A DNA stretch of 64,000 nucleotides from Hyphomonadaceae bacterium UBA1849 (GCA_002338565.1 DDIN01000008.1:44369-108368); one strand, 5' to 3'. Positions 34,844-43,753 are shown, counted from the stretch's first letter. Translations and numbers: made by a program. The notes: generated by a model not told the origin, from the letters alone.

Positions 34844-36421
34844 CTAATTCCGGCCTTTATTTGGTGAAACCCTTGGAAGAATCAATGTGGCACGAAGTCC
34901 ACCCAGCGGGCTGTCATCCAGCAGAAACTCACCGGAATAAAGCTCTGCCAGTTCTTTTACGATTGAGAGGCCCAATCCCGTCCCTGGTGCTGTTTCATCG
35001 AGGCGAACACCGCGCTTCATGGCTTCGACGCGCTCATCCGGCGTGAGGCCGGGGCCATCATCATCGATATGAATGGTCAGCTCGCGCGGGCTGGTCGCCT
35101 CCACACTTGCCTGCACTTTGGAGCTCGCCCATTTACACGCGTTCTCCATCAGATTGCCGATCATATCATCAAGGTCCTGACGCTCCCCGCGGAAGAAAAC
35201 AGGATCCAGGCGCGGCGCAGAGACTTCAATGCCCTCACGAGAATAGAGACGGTTCAGAAGGCGCGTAAGATCGCTGACCGCAGGCACGACTTCACACCGC
35301 GCACCCAGCGCCTGAGCACGGGCTGCCGCCTGCGCACGCGCCAGATAGTGCTGGACGTTTTCCTGCATGCGCTGCGCCTGACGCTTCACAAGCTGTGAAA
35401 GGTTGTCATCGCTGGTCGCGACTTCGTTCATGAGAACGGCAATAGGCGTTTTCAGCGCGTGGGCCAGATTACCAACCTGCGTGCGGGCACGCTCGACGAC
35501 CTCTTTATTGTGGTCGAGAAGCTTGTTCACTTCGTCGGCCAGCGGCTGAAGCTCGGTCGGATAGTCTGCATCGAGGCGCTCGCGCTCACCTTCACGAATG
35601 GAGATCACATCCTGACGCGCGCGCACCATAGGGCGCAGACCGAGGCGCATAATCACAATCAGGAAGATAATCAGGCCGACCGCAAAGACCGAGAATGCGA
35701 TAAACAAAGGAACAATATAAACGTTCACCAGCGTGTCTTTCGCGCTGAGGTCATCTGACACCACCAGCATGAAGGTGAAATCGCCATACTTCACGCGTTG
35801 CGCAGCGATCCGGATGATCTGTTCGTCATCGCGAAAGCCAGTCGTATCCAGCGTGACAATATCGGATGTATCCAGAACGTTGGAAACCTCGAACAGGTCT
35901 GTCCATTGCAGGTTCGGCTGTAACTCGGCGAACTCTTCATCAAAGGAATCGATGAACGTCACGACCTCACCTTCGGTACTGATCTGCGCAACGCCCCAGA
36001 ACCGGCCGGAGCCAAGGTCGAAAAAGTCAGGGTCAGCAGGTAGCTTACGGCGTTGAAGCGCCCAGGCTTCAGTGTCTGAAATGATCAGGTCTGCCGGATT
36101 AATACCGAGCGAAAACACGCCATCATCATCTTCAGGGTTATAGCCAATGTCGGTCGGCGCGGCTGTGCGAGCTTTGGCTTCTGCGACTTCTTCCTCATCA
36201 AAGTCTTCTTCAAGCTTGTTGCAGAGAGACGGATCGAGCGAACAGTCGAACAGAGAACGGGAAAGAGAGGTGAGGTCCTGCTGCAGCTCGAAATCGAGGG
36301 CTGCAATTTGCTGGCGTCGGTTCAGCACAGCAAGGATCAGCGCAATGACCAACAGCATAATCAGGCTGTAGACCGCTGCGCCAATCAATAAACGTCGCGA
36401 CAGAGAGTGCGACTTTGCCAT
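34844..36421 (-). CDS. sensor histidine kinase (PhoQ-like architecture)
   Basis: 525 residues. Membrane helices at about 12-33 and 236-258 enclose an acidic periplasmic domain of about 200 residues with two cysteines (C60, C67). The phosphoacceptor is H321 in 'VGNLAHALKTPIAVL', and the ATPase domain has 'IGNLMENACKWASSK', 'IDDDGPGL' and 'GTGLGLSIVKELA'. The acidic sensor and 'HALKTP' box are typical of PhoQ-type kinases that sense divalent cations or envelope peptides (inference). Cognate regulator is immediately upstream. Confidence 0.9.
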   Translation of the reverse strand: MAKSHSLSRRLLIGAAVYSLIMLLVIALILAVLNRRQQIAALDFELQQDLTSLSRSLFDCSLDPSLCNKLEEDFDEEEVAEAKARTAAPTDIGYNPEDDDGVFSLGINPADLIISDTEAWALQRRKLPADPDFFDLGSGRFWGVAQISTEGEVVTFIDSFDEEFAELQPNLQWTDLFEVSNVLDTSDIVTLDTTGFRDDEQIIRIAAQRVKYGDFTFMLVVSDDLSAKDTLVNVYIVPLFIAFSVFAVGLIIFLIVIMRLGLRPMVRARQDVISIREGERERLDADYPTELQPLADEVNKLLDHNKEVVERARTQVGNLAHALKTPIAVLMNEVATSDDNLSQLVKRQAQRMQENVQHYLARAQAAARAQALGARCEVVPAVSDLTRLLNRLYSREGIEVSAPRLDPVFFRGERQDLDDMIGNLMENACKWASSKVQASVEATSPRELTIHIDDDGPGLTPDERVEAMKRGVRLDETAPGTGLGLSIVKELAELYSGEFLLDDSPLGGLRATLILPRVSPNKGRN

Positions 36422-36423
36422 GC

Positions 36424-37095
36424 TCAGGCTTCAGCTTCCGGATTGATCAGGCGATAGCCAAGACCACGTTCGGTAGATATACGGTCAGAGCCGATCTTCT
36501 TACGCAGGCGGCCAATGAAGACCTCGATCGTGTTGGAGTCGCGATCGAAATCCTGATCGTAAATATGCTCGACCAGTTCAGTACGCGGTACGACGCGGCC
36601 CTGATGGTGCATCATATACGCCAGAACACGGTATTCGTGTGCCGTCAGCTTAATCGCCTTACCGCCAACCGTCGCGCGGGCAGACTTGGTGTCCACGCGC
36701 AAGTCACCGCATTCGAGAGCAGATGTGGCGTGGCCGGACGCACGGCGCAGCAGCGCACGCACGCGAGCCAGAAGCTCTTCGGTTACGAACGGCTTGGTGA
36801 GGTAGTCGTCAGCGCCGGCATCGAAGCCTGCAACCTTTTCAGACCAGCGATCACGCGCCGTCAGAATAATGACAGGGAAATCGCGGCCATCTTCACGCCA
36901 GCGCTCGAGCACTGTCACGCCGTCCATTTTCGGCAGACCAAGATCGAGCACCACAGCATCATATGGCTCGGTATCACCAAGAAAGTGACCGTCTTCACCG
37001 TCTGCAGCCAGATCAACGGCATAACCGGCATGGGTCAGCGTGTCGGATAGCTGACGACGCAGATCAGGATCGTCTTCAACAACAAGTATACGCAT
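36424..37095 (-). CDS. OmpR/PhoP-family response regulator
   Basis: 223 residues from ATG 37095 ('MRILVVEDDPDL'); the frame opens 30 codons earlier but that part overlaps the end of the PepSY gene's spacer and is not receiver-like. Receiver D51 lies in 'AVVLDLGLPKMDG'; the winged helix ends 'SNTIEVFIGRLRKKIGSDR' and 'TERGLGYRLI'. It is 2 bases upstream of its kinase gene. It is about as long as, but clearly distinct from, the degP-linked regulator at 26557. Confidence 0.92.
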   Translation of the reverse strand: MRILVVEDDPDLRRQLSDTLTHAGYAVDLAADGEDGHFLGDTEPYDAVVLDLGLPKMDGVTVLERWREDGRDFPVIILTARDRWSEKVAGFDAGADDYLTKPFVTEELLARVRALLRRASGHATSALECGDLRVDTKSARATVGGKAIKLTAHEYRVLAYMMHHQGRVVPRTELVEHIYDQDFDRDSNTIEVFIGRLRKKIGSDRISTERGLGYRLINPEAEA

Positions 37096-37109
37096 GAGAT
37101 GCCCCTCCC

Positions 37110-37415
37110 TTAGGTCCGGCGCAGAATACGTCCGGTATTCGCATCGACCACCAGATCGACTACCTGCCCTTGTGGCGTTTGCCAACGGATCAGATACCGA
37201 TTCCCATTGATCGCACTCGTATTAATTGCCTGTCCGCCATTCATCTGCTGGCTGACACGCGAATAGATCTCGCCAAGGCTCAGCGCACGGCGAGCCACCT
37301 CAGACTGGCCGAAAACAGCTGCTGGTGTGGACGCAGAAAGCTCAACCTGAGCGGCAGCTGGCAAAGCAGCTGCAGCGGCGACGAGAAGAGATGTAAGAAT
37401 ACGTTTCATGATCAT
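37110..37415 (-). CDS. PepSY-domain periplasmic protein
   Basis: 101 residues with a signal peptide ending near 'PAAAQ' (about residue 22) and a single PepSY-like C-terminal unit, 'NRYLIRWQTPQGQVVDLVV' then 'DANTGRILRRT'. PepSY domains are thought to inhibit peptidases or sense envelope ligands. It is the first gene of the regulator-kinase-ccmE unit, 14 bases upstream of the regulator, and may be a sensor accessory or a target of the system. Confidence 0.8.
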   Translation of the reverse strand: MIMKRILTSLLVAAAAALPAAAQVELSASTPAAVFGQSEVARRALSLGEIYSRVSQQMNGGQAINTSAINGNRYLIRWQTPQGQVVDLVVDANTGRILRRT

Positions 37416-37547
37416 GCTTGTACGGTCGGATCGCTGAACCTTGTCTGAACAGATTGGTCAGGAAACAGCTGTGACACACCCTTTCGCAGTATTTTACTAC
37501 CGCGTCATCGGGATTCTACAGTCACCGCCTGTTTCTTGCGCTATTGC

Positions 37548-38492
37548 CTAGGTGCGCTGCGGAGTTTCGTCGCGCTGGTCCCAGTTTTTGACGAAGTCTT
37601 TCAGCTGAGAGTTCAGCGTTTCCGGCAGTGTTATCTGCAGAGTGACATAAAGATCGCCAGGTTCGTTCTTCTTCTGAACGCCATGCTTTTTCATACGCAG
37701 CGTGGAGCCGCCTTTCGCGCCAGCAGGAACGTTAAGAGATTTACGGCCGAGCGGTGTGTTCACCTCAACCTTGCCGCCTTCAACCGCTTCAGTCAGCGAG
37801 ATCGGCACGGTCACGCGCAGATTATCGCCATCGCGTTTGAACTGCGGATGATCTTTCACGCGCACTTCAATAAGTGCATCGCCCGGAGGCGCACCGCCTG
37901 TACCCGGATGCCCCTGAGAGCGAAGACGCAGCGTCTGGCCGGACTTCACGCCCGCTGGAATGTTTACGTCGAGCGCTTTACCGTCACTCATGGAGAGACG
38001 ACGCTTTGCGCCTGTGACGGCGTCCATAAAGTCTACATCGACGATGTAACGCGCATCCTGCCCACGGGTCGCCGTACGACGACGTTGGCCGCCGCCTCCG
38101 CCCCCGAACAAGCCGGAGAACAGGTCTTCAAAGCCGTCAAACCCCGGCTGACCACCGCCAGAGCCATAGGAATGACTTCTGAACTCTGCATTTCCGAAAG
38201 GGGAGCCACCACCGGCGCTGCCGCCAAACGGGTGTCCGCCCGTAAAGCGCGACTGTTCCTGTCCTTCGGCATCAATCTCGCCGCGGTCATAGCGCGCTTT
38301 CTTGTCCGGATCAGAGAGCAGGTTGAACGCCGCCGTCGCGCGCTTGAACGTCTCCTCCGCAGCAGGATCGTTCGGACGCACGTCCGGATGGTTTTCTTTG
38401 GCCAGTTTGCGATAGGCCTTCTTGACAGCAGCTGCATCCGCGCCTTTGCTCAGGCCTAGCGCTGCATACGGGTCCCAACTCAATTCTTCCAA
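37548..38492 (-). CDS. CbpA-type DnaJ co-chaperone
   Basis: 314 residues: J domain (about 6-70) with H35-P-D, a Gly/Phe-rich linker (about 85-135), then the two beta-sandwich substrate domains ('RYIVDVDFMDAVTGAKRRL', 'LNVPAGAKGGSTLRM'). The cysteine-rich zinc fingers of DnaJ are absent, so it is the CbpA/DjlA-like class II type. It stimulates DnaK ATPase and presents clients. Divergent from a small ORF at 38707. Confidence 0.9.
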   Translation of the reverse strand: MEELSWDPYAALGLSKGADAAAVKKAYRKLAKENHPDVRPNDPAAEETFKRATAAFNLLSDPDKKARYDRGEIDAEGQEQSRFTGGHPFGGSAGGGSPFGNAEFRSHSYGSGGGQPGFDGFEDLFSGLFGGGGGGQRRRTATRGQDARYIVDVDFMDAVTGAKRRLSMSDGKALDVNIPAGVKSGQTLRLRSQGHPGTGGAPPGDALIEVRVKDHPQFKRDGDNLRVTVPISLTEAVEGGKVEVNTPLGRKSLNVPAGAKGGSTLRMKKHGVQKKNEPGDLYVTLQITLPETLNSQLKDFVKNWDQRDETPQRT

Positions 38493-38706
38493 ATCCTCAC
38501 TTTACACATGGTTTTAGGTAGGAAGCCTTCAGCCATTAAAAAGGGCAGTTTACCGCCTTTTTCAACTATACCGGACCAGCCTGAATATCGTGTTCGCAGG
38601 TCATATACCCCGTTTCACTTGTATATGGTTAAGCATAGCCGTATCAAAGCGCTCTCCTTCGTGTTGCCGCGGTTGCTGAAGTCGACACCACGAAAGGATA
38701 TGAGCC

Positions 38707-38949
38707 ATGGCTCAACAAGGAGATCGTGCCTGGAGACGGGCACGCGCTGCGCAATCGCGCGAGCAGAGATCAACCGCAATCCGTACCCCTGATCACGCTG
38801 GCGTAAAGCCAAAGCGCTGGTATGAAGTGTATTGGAGACGCAACAAGCTAAAGCGTGCCCAACAAACGGGGCGCATCTGGCCGAGTGTTGAGACTACAGG
38901 GAGAGGCGTGCTGCCACGCCTTCCCCCACCCGCGCCGAAATCTGGCTGA
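38707..38949 (+). CDS. small basic protein of unknown function
   Basis: 80 residues, strongly basic ('RAWRRARAAQSREQRS', 'RWYEVYWRRNKLKRAQ'), without membrane segment. A ribosome site AAAGGA lies 8 bases before the ATG. Its 3' 56 bases overlap the 3' end of the GTA gp15 remnant on the other strand, so the C-terminal 'PRLPPPAPKSG' may be a read-through product of erosion there. I do not recognise it, and it might not be a real gene. Confidence 0.4.
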   Translation: MAQQGDRAWRRARAAQSREQRSTAIRTPDHAGVKPKRWYEVYWRRNKLKRAQQTGRIWPSVETTGRGVLPRLPPPAPKSG

Positions 38950-40478
38950 CTGATACCGAAAATCCGGACGAAGGCGCACCGTCTTCGGCCTGCATGGCGG
39001 CGCTGTAGACCCAGCTCGTATCGTTCACGTCAGTTGTACGCAGAGTGTTTCCGCCCGCACTCACCTCAACACGGAATAAAAGCTGCTCCTCTAATAGAGG
39101 CACACTCTCCCGATCCCACCGGTCGGCAGAATGGCGTGCACGGCGTGTCCATGTCAGTGACAAATCACCCGACGTGTTCGATGCGGCGCGCAAATGGCCC
39201 GGCCTTAAAGGTTGTAGCGCCCTGCCCTCGATCTGCGTGTCATAAGAGGCCGCATCACTGCCTGCCGCGCTGAATTGCCAATTGAGGGTCTGGCCAAGTT
39301 CATAATCAGATAAGCTGGCAGGCAGAACCGCATTATCTAGCAGAACAATGCGTGCGCCCTCATCTGCACCGAGCGCGGCCAGATCGTCCGTGCCCGCAAT
39401 CCCTGTCAGCCAGCCCGCGAGGACAAACTGATTTTCTGCAATCAGCTCTGCGGTCTCGAAGCTCGCAATCATCCGGCGTACCTCCATAATTTGGCCGCCC
39501 TGCCTCGTCATGGCTGATCAGCAGTGCACCGTCGCGTCCCACGCCGCCCGCCCGCCAGTCATCCGGCAGATTAATCTGGTCACGCGTCTCAACACCCGGC
39601 ATGACGCTACACCTACCGGCGCGGAGATCATCGCCAAACCATCCGAGTGTCAGATTGATGTTCTCGATAAGCGGCAGCTCCGCCTGAAGCTGGTCCAGTG
39701 CGCGGATTACATCCACCTCGCCTGTCGCTGCATGCTGGTTGAGCGGTGCTTCCCAACCTGGATATTCAATCCGCCGCACAAGTTCTGGCGAGTACACAAA
39801 TTCGCCGCTTGCCGGAATGAAGTTTACCGAGCGAACAACGCTTTCCAGCCCCTCAGAACTGCCGCGCACAGGACGCGTCACCTCGAAGGACAGTTGAGGC
39901 AAACGTGCGCCGAATTCATCCAGCGGGAAGTCTTCAAACACCATATAGGCAAGCCCGCGATAGGCAGGTGCGTCGCCCTCAGTTGCGACAATCAACGGGT
40001 CTGCGAGCTGGTCCGAACTGCCGCGATACAGACGGGAGGTGACATGCGCGAGTGAGAGCGGCTCACCATTCGCCCAGATGCGATCTACGCCCGTAATTTT
40101 ACCTTCGCAGATCGCAACCGCGAAGCTGATGGAGTAGCTATATTCGGCGATGGTCGGCCCGCCCTTACCATTGGCGGAGCGTTCAGATTTTCGCTCTTTC
40201 AGATGCGTTGCCCAGATGACCTGCCCGCCCACGCGCATGCGACCGAACACGCGCGGAATGCCTGCACCTTCGCGGCTTTCCATAATAGTGAGCCCTGAAA
40301 GCCTGCCCGTCTCGGCCACAGGTCCTGCGAGCGCCGCATCAATTGCCCCGCCCGCCAGACCGCCCACAGCGCTGCCAATCTGCGCGCCGGAAAGCTGGAT
40401 ACCCAGAAATGAAAGTCCGTCCGGCAGAAACGCCGCGCCAAGACGTGCGCCCGCCTCCGCAAGTGCGAGTTGCGCCAT
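38894..40478 (-). pseudogene. GTA gp15 tail-tip/host-specificity gene, internally deleted and frameshifted
   Basis: The 5' part (from 40478) encodes about 330 residues that match the N-terminus of gp15 ('GIQLSGAQIGSAVGG', 'GIPRVFGRMRVGGQVIWATH', 'ISHDEAGRPNYGGTP'), after which the frame becomes nonsense and stops at 39360. The C-terminal gp15 domain is found in another frame, 38894 to about 39480 ('FETAELIAENQFVLAGWLTG', 'LQPLRPGHLRAA', 'GDLSLTWTRRAR'). Known gp15 is about 1,300 residues; here the central several hundred are missing. The protein links tail to receptor, so the GTA tip is probably not functional unless a frameshift is used. Confidence 0.75.
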
Positions 40479-40508
40479 AGTGATATTCCTTGTCTGAAAT
40501 TGGCGCTG

Positions 40509-40940
40509 TCAGTCCGCGCCGGGAAAAGCAAAAGCAGCGACGATTCGGCGTCGCCACCACGGCACGAGCGAAGTTTCGCAAACCGCCCGCCCCCAATAGG
40601 CATGGATGATCGCGTCCACGCCGGTTATGATCGCCGCGTGTTTGGCAGGACAGCCAAGCCCCATGCGGAAGAGCAGCACATCACCGGCTTGCGCCTCGCC
40701 AACCGGTAGCTCGACCAGATGACGCCGCGCCGCGTCCAGAAGTGTGTCCTCACCCAGCGCCTCAGCCCAGTCTGGCGTGTAAGGCGGCGGCGTTTCCGGC
40801 TCATCGCCGCACAGCTCACGCCACACGCCGCGCACTAACCCGAGACAGTCCGTGCCAACATGTTTCACACTCGCCTGATGCCGGTAGGGCGTACCCCGCC
40901 AGTCACGCGCGGCGGCGACGATCTCATCGCGCGCGATCAT
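40509..40940 (-). CDS. GTA gp14, NlpC/P60-type cell-wall peptidase
   Basis: 143 residues with catalytic Cys in 'HVGTDCLGLVRGVWREL', His in 'PAKHAAIITG' and the final polar residue region 'IIHAYWGRAVCE'. In RcGTA this tail protein cuts peptidoglycan during entry. It overlaps gp13 by 4 bases and is 30 bases upstream of the gp15 remnant. Length is near normal and the active-site residues are intact. Confidence 0.88.
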   Translation of the reverse strand: MIARDEIVAAARDWRGTPYRHQASVKHVGTDCLGLVRGVWRELCGDEPETPPPYTPDWAEALGEDTLLDAARRHLVELPVGEAQAGDVLLFRMGLGCPAKHAAIITGVDAIIHAYWGRAVCETSLVPWWRRRIVAAFAFPGAD

Positions 40941-41593
40941 CGCTCAATCTCCCGTGAAGAACCGTCCCGCTTGTCGCCCGGCCCGGAAATCACTGCGTCA
41001 TTGCCGGGCATATGAGGGAACCCGCGAAAGTTTTCAGCGTTTGAAAAGACATCGCGGCAGGTTGCGAACCGCTTGTCGCACTCAGGCTGAGGCGCGGACC
41101 CTACATCCACTCCACAGGCTGACCCGCCAAACACTGTATCGCACCTTCGGCTGAAGACACGGCCGGAGGTGCGCTCCAGATCCGACTTGATCGACGCAAG
41201 GCCAATGGCGAACCGGTCGCCCTCTTCGCGAATATCCGTGATGTAGCCGGACCAGAGCCAGACACCCTGATCGGATGCTTGCCAGTCAACGCGATAGACA
41301 CTGACTTTCGCGCCATCCCACACCCCTGCTTTCAGGTCGTCCGCAGTGATGCCGTCAGCCTCAAGCGCGCCTTTCAGATCCAGTGGCTCTGGTGACAGAG
41401 ACAGTGTGTGACGCAATACGGAGGCTTCGATTACGAGTCCCGGATGCCAGCTCTCACCACGGAACGTCACAGCCCGATCATGATCGGTCACGCGAATGGT
41501 CTGGGAACCCTCACGCGTTTGCAAATGCCAGCAATAGCAGAGCGTTGTCGCGCCCTGAAAATGGCTCAACTGTTCGGCTGTCAGATCAGGCAT
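40937..41593 (-). CDS. GTA gp13 (DUF2163 tail protein), internally shortened
   Basis: 218 residues, against about 290 for RcGTA gp13. The N-terminal domain ('RVTDHDRAVTFRGESWHPG') and C-terminal 'CDKRFATCRDVFSNAENFRG' followed by 'FPHMPGND' are intact, and four cysteines that ligate an iron-sulfur cluster in RcGTA are kept ('SRRCDTVFGGSACGVD', then 'PECDKRFATC'). The segment of about 70 residues normally lying between 'CGVD' and 'CDKRFATC' is absent, in frame. It overlaps gp12 and gp14 by a few bases, so it is translated with them. Confidence 0.82.
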   Translation of the reverse strand: MPDLTAEQLSHFQGATTLCYCWHLQTREGSQTIRVTDHDRAVTFRGESWHPGLVIEASVLRHTLSLSPEPLDLKGALEADGITADDLKAGVWDGAKVSVYRVDWQASDQGVWLWSGYITDIREEGDRFAIGLASIKSDLERTSGRVFSRRCDTVFGGSACGVDVGSAPQPECDKRFATCRDVFSNAENFRGFPHMPGNDAVISGPGDKRDGSSREIER

Positions 41594-42212
41594 TTGCGCC
41601 CTCCTGCAACTCGATCAGCGTCAACCGGACCAGCTGGAACGCACCAGTATTGGTCTGGCTGATCTCCAGCGTGTCCTGATCAAAGCGCACAGGTGTATCG
41701 AAGCTGAAACCAGCTGTGATCACTGCGCCATGGGCTGGCGGAGCCGTGAAAGTCACCACGCCCGTCGTGTCATCGACTGTAAACGCGTCTGCTTCCACGC
41801 CATCGACAGCGACGCGGACACCGCCCGTTACGGGGCGCGTTATCCTGCGCAGAGCCGACGCGCCGTCATCCAGAACGAGCTGAAACTGCGTCGTGACACC
41901 ATCACCCGTCCCGATCTGCTGATCGAGCGGCGTGATTGTCTCTGTCGACTGCGAGGTGAAAGGATCGCGAAACCGGAAGCCCTGAAAGGCGCCGGATCGC
42001 GCATTGAAGAACCGTATCAGCTCACCGGCGTCACTGCGGCTCACAGGCACGCCCATCACAGACCATCGCCGCAAAGGGCGAGCCCGGCGCGCATTGCGCG
42101 TCTCACTGCCACTCGCCAGAGGAACAATGCTCGTCTGCCAGACAGGGCCACCGCTTGTCTGAAAGCCCAGCGGCGGCGCAAACACCTCATTCACAACGCC
42201 GCTCATGACCAA
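41586..42212 (-). CDS. GTA gp12 (TIGR02217/DUF2460 tail protein)
   Basis: 208 residues, normal length. It contains the family landmarks 'ETRNARRARPLRRWSVMG', 'LIRFFNARSGAFQGFRFRDP' and 'RRITRPVTGGVRVAVDG'. In RcGTA gp12 is the distal tail/hub adaptor. It overlaps gp11 upstream and gp13 downstream by 8-10 bases. No damage is seen. Confidence 0.88.
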   Translation of the reverse strand: MVMSGVVNEVFAPPLGFQTSGGPVWQTSIVPLASGSETRNARRARPLRRWSVMGVPVSRSDAGELIRFFNARSGAFQGFRFRDPFTSQSTETITPLDQQIGTGDGVTTQFQLVLDDGASALRRITRPVTGGVRVAVDGVEADAFTVDDTTGVVTFTAPPAHGAVITAGFSFDTPVRFDQDTLEISQTNTGAFQLVRLTLIELQEGANA

Positions 42213-42628
42213 CGGCTCCCCGACGCAATGGCCTGCCCCAGAGCAGACGCAATCTGCCCTTGCGCCGAGATCAGACTTGCCGCGTCAGAGCCTTCAGGCA
42301 TGGTCACATTGATCGCGACGGGCGCAGCCTGCGCCACACCTCCGATAGCTTGCGAAAACACCTGATCAAGCAACGCATTCGCTGCCAGCCGGGCGAGGTC
42401 TGCCAGAATAGACGAGACAAGATTTTCAAAGTTTACCTCACCCGTCCGGGCCGCCCGCGCCAGCGCCTGTTCGATACGTTCGCCCGCATCTTCAAACGCC
42501 AGCGCCATTGCGTCCGCTGCATACGGCACGTCCACGTCCGTAACGGCTTTCAGCGTGGTCTCGAACTCGAACAGATCGTCCAGCGCACCCGACAGATCGA
42601 ACACCTGCCTGCTTTCTGTTTCAGCCAT
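42203..42628 (-). CDS. GTA gp11 tape-measure protein, short
   Basis: 141 residues, mostly helical and alanine-rich ('LDDLFEFETTLKAVTDVDVP', 'LARLAANALLDQVFSQAIGG'), ending 'IASALGQAIASGSRWS'. RcGTA gp11 is about 219 residues; tape-measure length sets tail length in related phages, so either the tail is shorter or an internal piece has been lost. The order between gp10.1 and gp12 supports the assignment. Confidence 0.75.
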   Translation of the reverse strand: MAETESRQVFDLSGALDDLFEFETTLKAVTDVDVPYAADAMALAFEDAGERIEQALARAARTGEVNFENLVSSILADLARLAANALLDQVFSQAIGGVAQAAPVAINVTMPEGSDAASLISAQGQIASALGQAIASGSRWS

Positions 42629-42631
42629 GAT

Positions 42632-42817
42632 CTACTCCTTATCGGGAAAGGCAGCGAGCAACCGGGAGAGATCTTTCCTCCCGAAGCCGCCCTCTGATTT
42701 TGTTGCTGTGATGAGACGCCATTCGCGGAGCGAGAGCTTCCAGAATGCGTCGGGGGCGAGGCCAAGTCTCAGACCTGCCTGTAAAAGCCGCGCCCAGGGG
42801 AAGCCCTGCCCGCTCAC
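42632..42817 (-). CDS. GTA gp10.1 tail-assembly chaperone (TIGR02216-like)
   Basis: 61 residues starting with GTG at 42817, whose G-T-G-A overlaps the gp10 stop. 'FPWARLLQAGLRLGLAPDAF' and 'WKLSLREWRLIT' match the short chaperone encoded after gp10 in GTA clusters. Its function in tail assembly is assigned by family and position. Confidence 0.8.
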   Translation of the reverse strand: MSGQGFPWARLLQAGLRLGLAPDAFWKLSLREWRLITATKSEGGFGRKDLSRLLAAFPDKE

Positions 42818-43104
42818 TCAGTCGCCTTGCCAAAGCATGAGAGGATGGCTTTCAGAGCTGTTTGCGGCTCAATCGCCAGCTCGCGAACCCGTCCGGCGAG
42901 GTCAGCTTCGCCTCCGCCGCGCAAGAGCGCCGCAAGCAGGATGATCAGATCATGTGCCGAGACTGATTTCAGCCGGATGGTCAGGTCTTTCAGGCTCATA
43001 CAGCCCAGACCTCTTTCAATCTCTGCCAACGCGCCGAGCGTCAGGCAAAGCTTTCTCGTCTCGCCATCAATCTCGATGGCGGTTTCTCCACGTTGGGGGT
43101 TCAT
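42814..43104 (-). CDS. GTA gp10 family protein
   Basis: 96 residues with the family core 'LCLTLGALAEIERGLGCMSL' and 'DLTIRLKSVSAHDLIILLAA'. In RcGTA this small protein sits between the major tail protein and the tape measure and is thought to be a tail-assembly factor. Length is normal. It overlaps gp10.1 by 4 bases. The spacer to the upstream gp9 gene is an unusually long 113 bases. Confidence 0.85.
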   Translation of the reverse strand: MNPQRGETAIEIDGETRKLCLTLGALAEIERGLGCMSLKDLTIRLKSVSAHDLIILLAALLRGGGEADLAGRVRELAIEPQTALKAILSCFGKATE

Positions 43105-43217
43105 TGATTTTTCCTTGTGTCGCTACGCCGTCGCGTCTGTGATGCGCCATGCGCGCAGCCCTGAGCCCGTTTCATCGCGAGAACGGAGTGAAGCGGGAAA
43201 CAAAAGCAAACAGTGGC

Positions 43218-43634
43218 CTAAACTTCGAGCACGCTGACTTCGCCCGCGCTTTCCAGCGTCAGGGCGAAAGTCGCCTCGCCATCGAAGTCGCCGGCATAGC
43301 TAAGCTGCGAGATCAGAAACGGACCTGTGAGCTCTGCAAAATCAGGAATGATCAGCTTCCAGTTCACGGCCTCGCGCGACATGAAAACATTGCGCATCCG
43401 GGTATCAGATGCCTCATCGCGGAACACGCCAGAGCCGGAGACACGAACGGACTTTACGCCCGCACCGGAGAGCAATTCCCGCCAACCTCCCGAGCTGCCT
43501 GTATGCGTTGCATCTACCACTCCGGCATTCAGCTGGATTGTTTTCGCCCGAATGCCCGCGACTGCGATGTAATTGCCTGAAACCAAGCCGTCTTCCAGCT
43601 TGATCAGAACGTCCTGACCGGCCTGTGCCACCAT
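43218..43634 (-). CDS. GTA gp9 major tail (tube) protein
   Basis: 138 residues of the TP901-1/gp9 tail-tube type: 'MVAQAGQDVLIKLEDG', 'IQLNAGVVDATHTGSSGGWR' and 'LISQLSYAGDFDGEATFALT'. It forms the tail tube. Normal length and apparently intact. Spacers on both sides (113 and 174 bases) are long for a GTA operon. Confidence 0.88.
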   Translation of the reverse strand: MVAQAGQDVLIKLEDGLVSGNYIAVAGIRAKTIQLNAGVVDATHTGSSGGWRELLSGAGVKSVRVSGSGVFRDEASDTRMRNVFMSREAVNWKLIIPDFAELTGPFLISQLSYAGDFDGEATFALTLESAGEVSVLEV

Positions 43635-43753
43635 AAAAATTCTCCACTTTAAATTTTATTTGATTTTCGGGGAACCGGAGTTCAGCTCGCGTGTTTTGTC
43701 CTTGTCCCACATGGACTTCCCCAAAGTTTGCGGCCGCCCGTACCGCAACATCT

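Noticed and set aside
37536..38459. Open frame of 307 codons opposite the DnaJ gene
   Set aside because: The minus strand encodes a full J domain and CTD; the plus-strand frame has no recognisable features.
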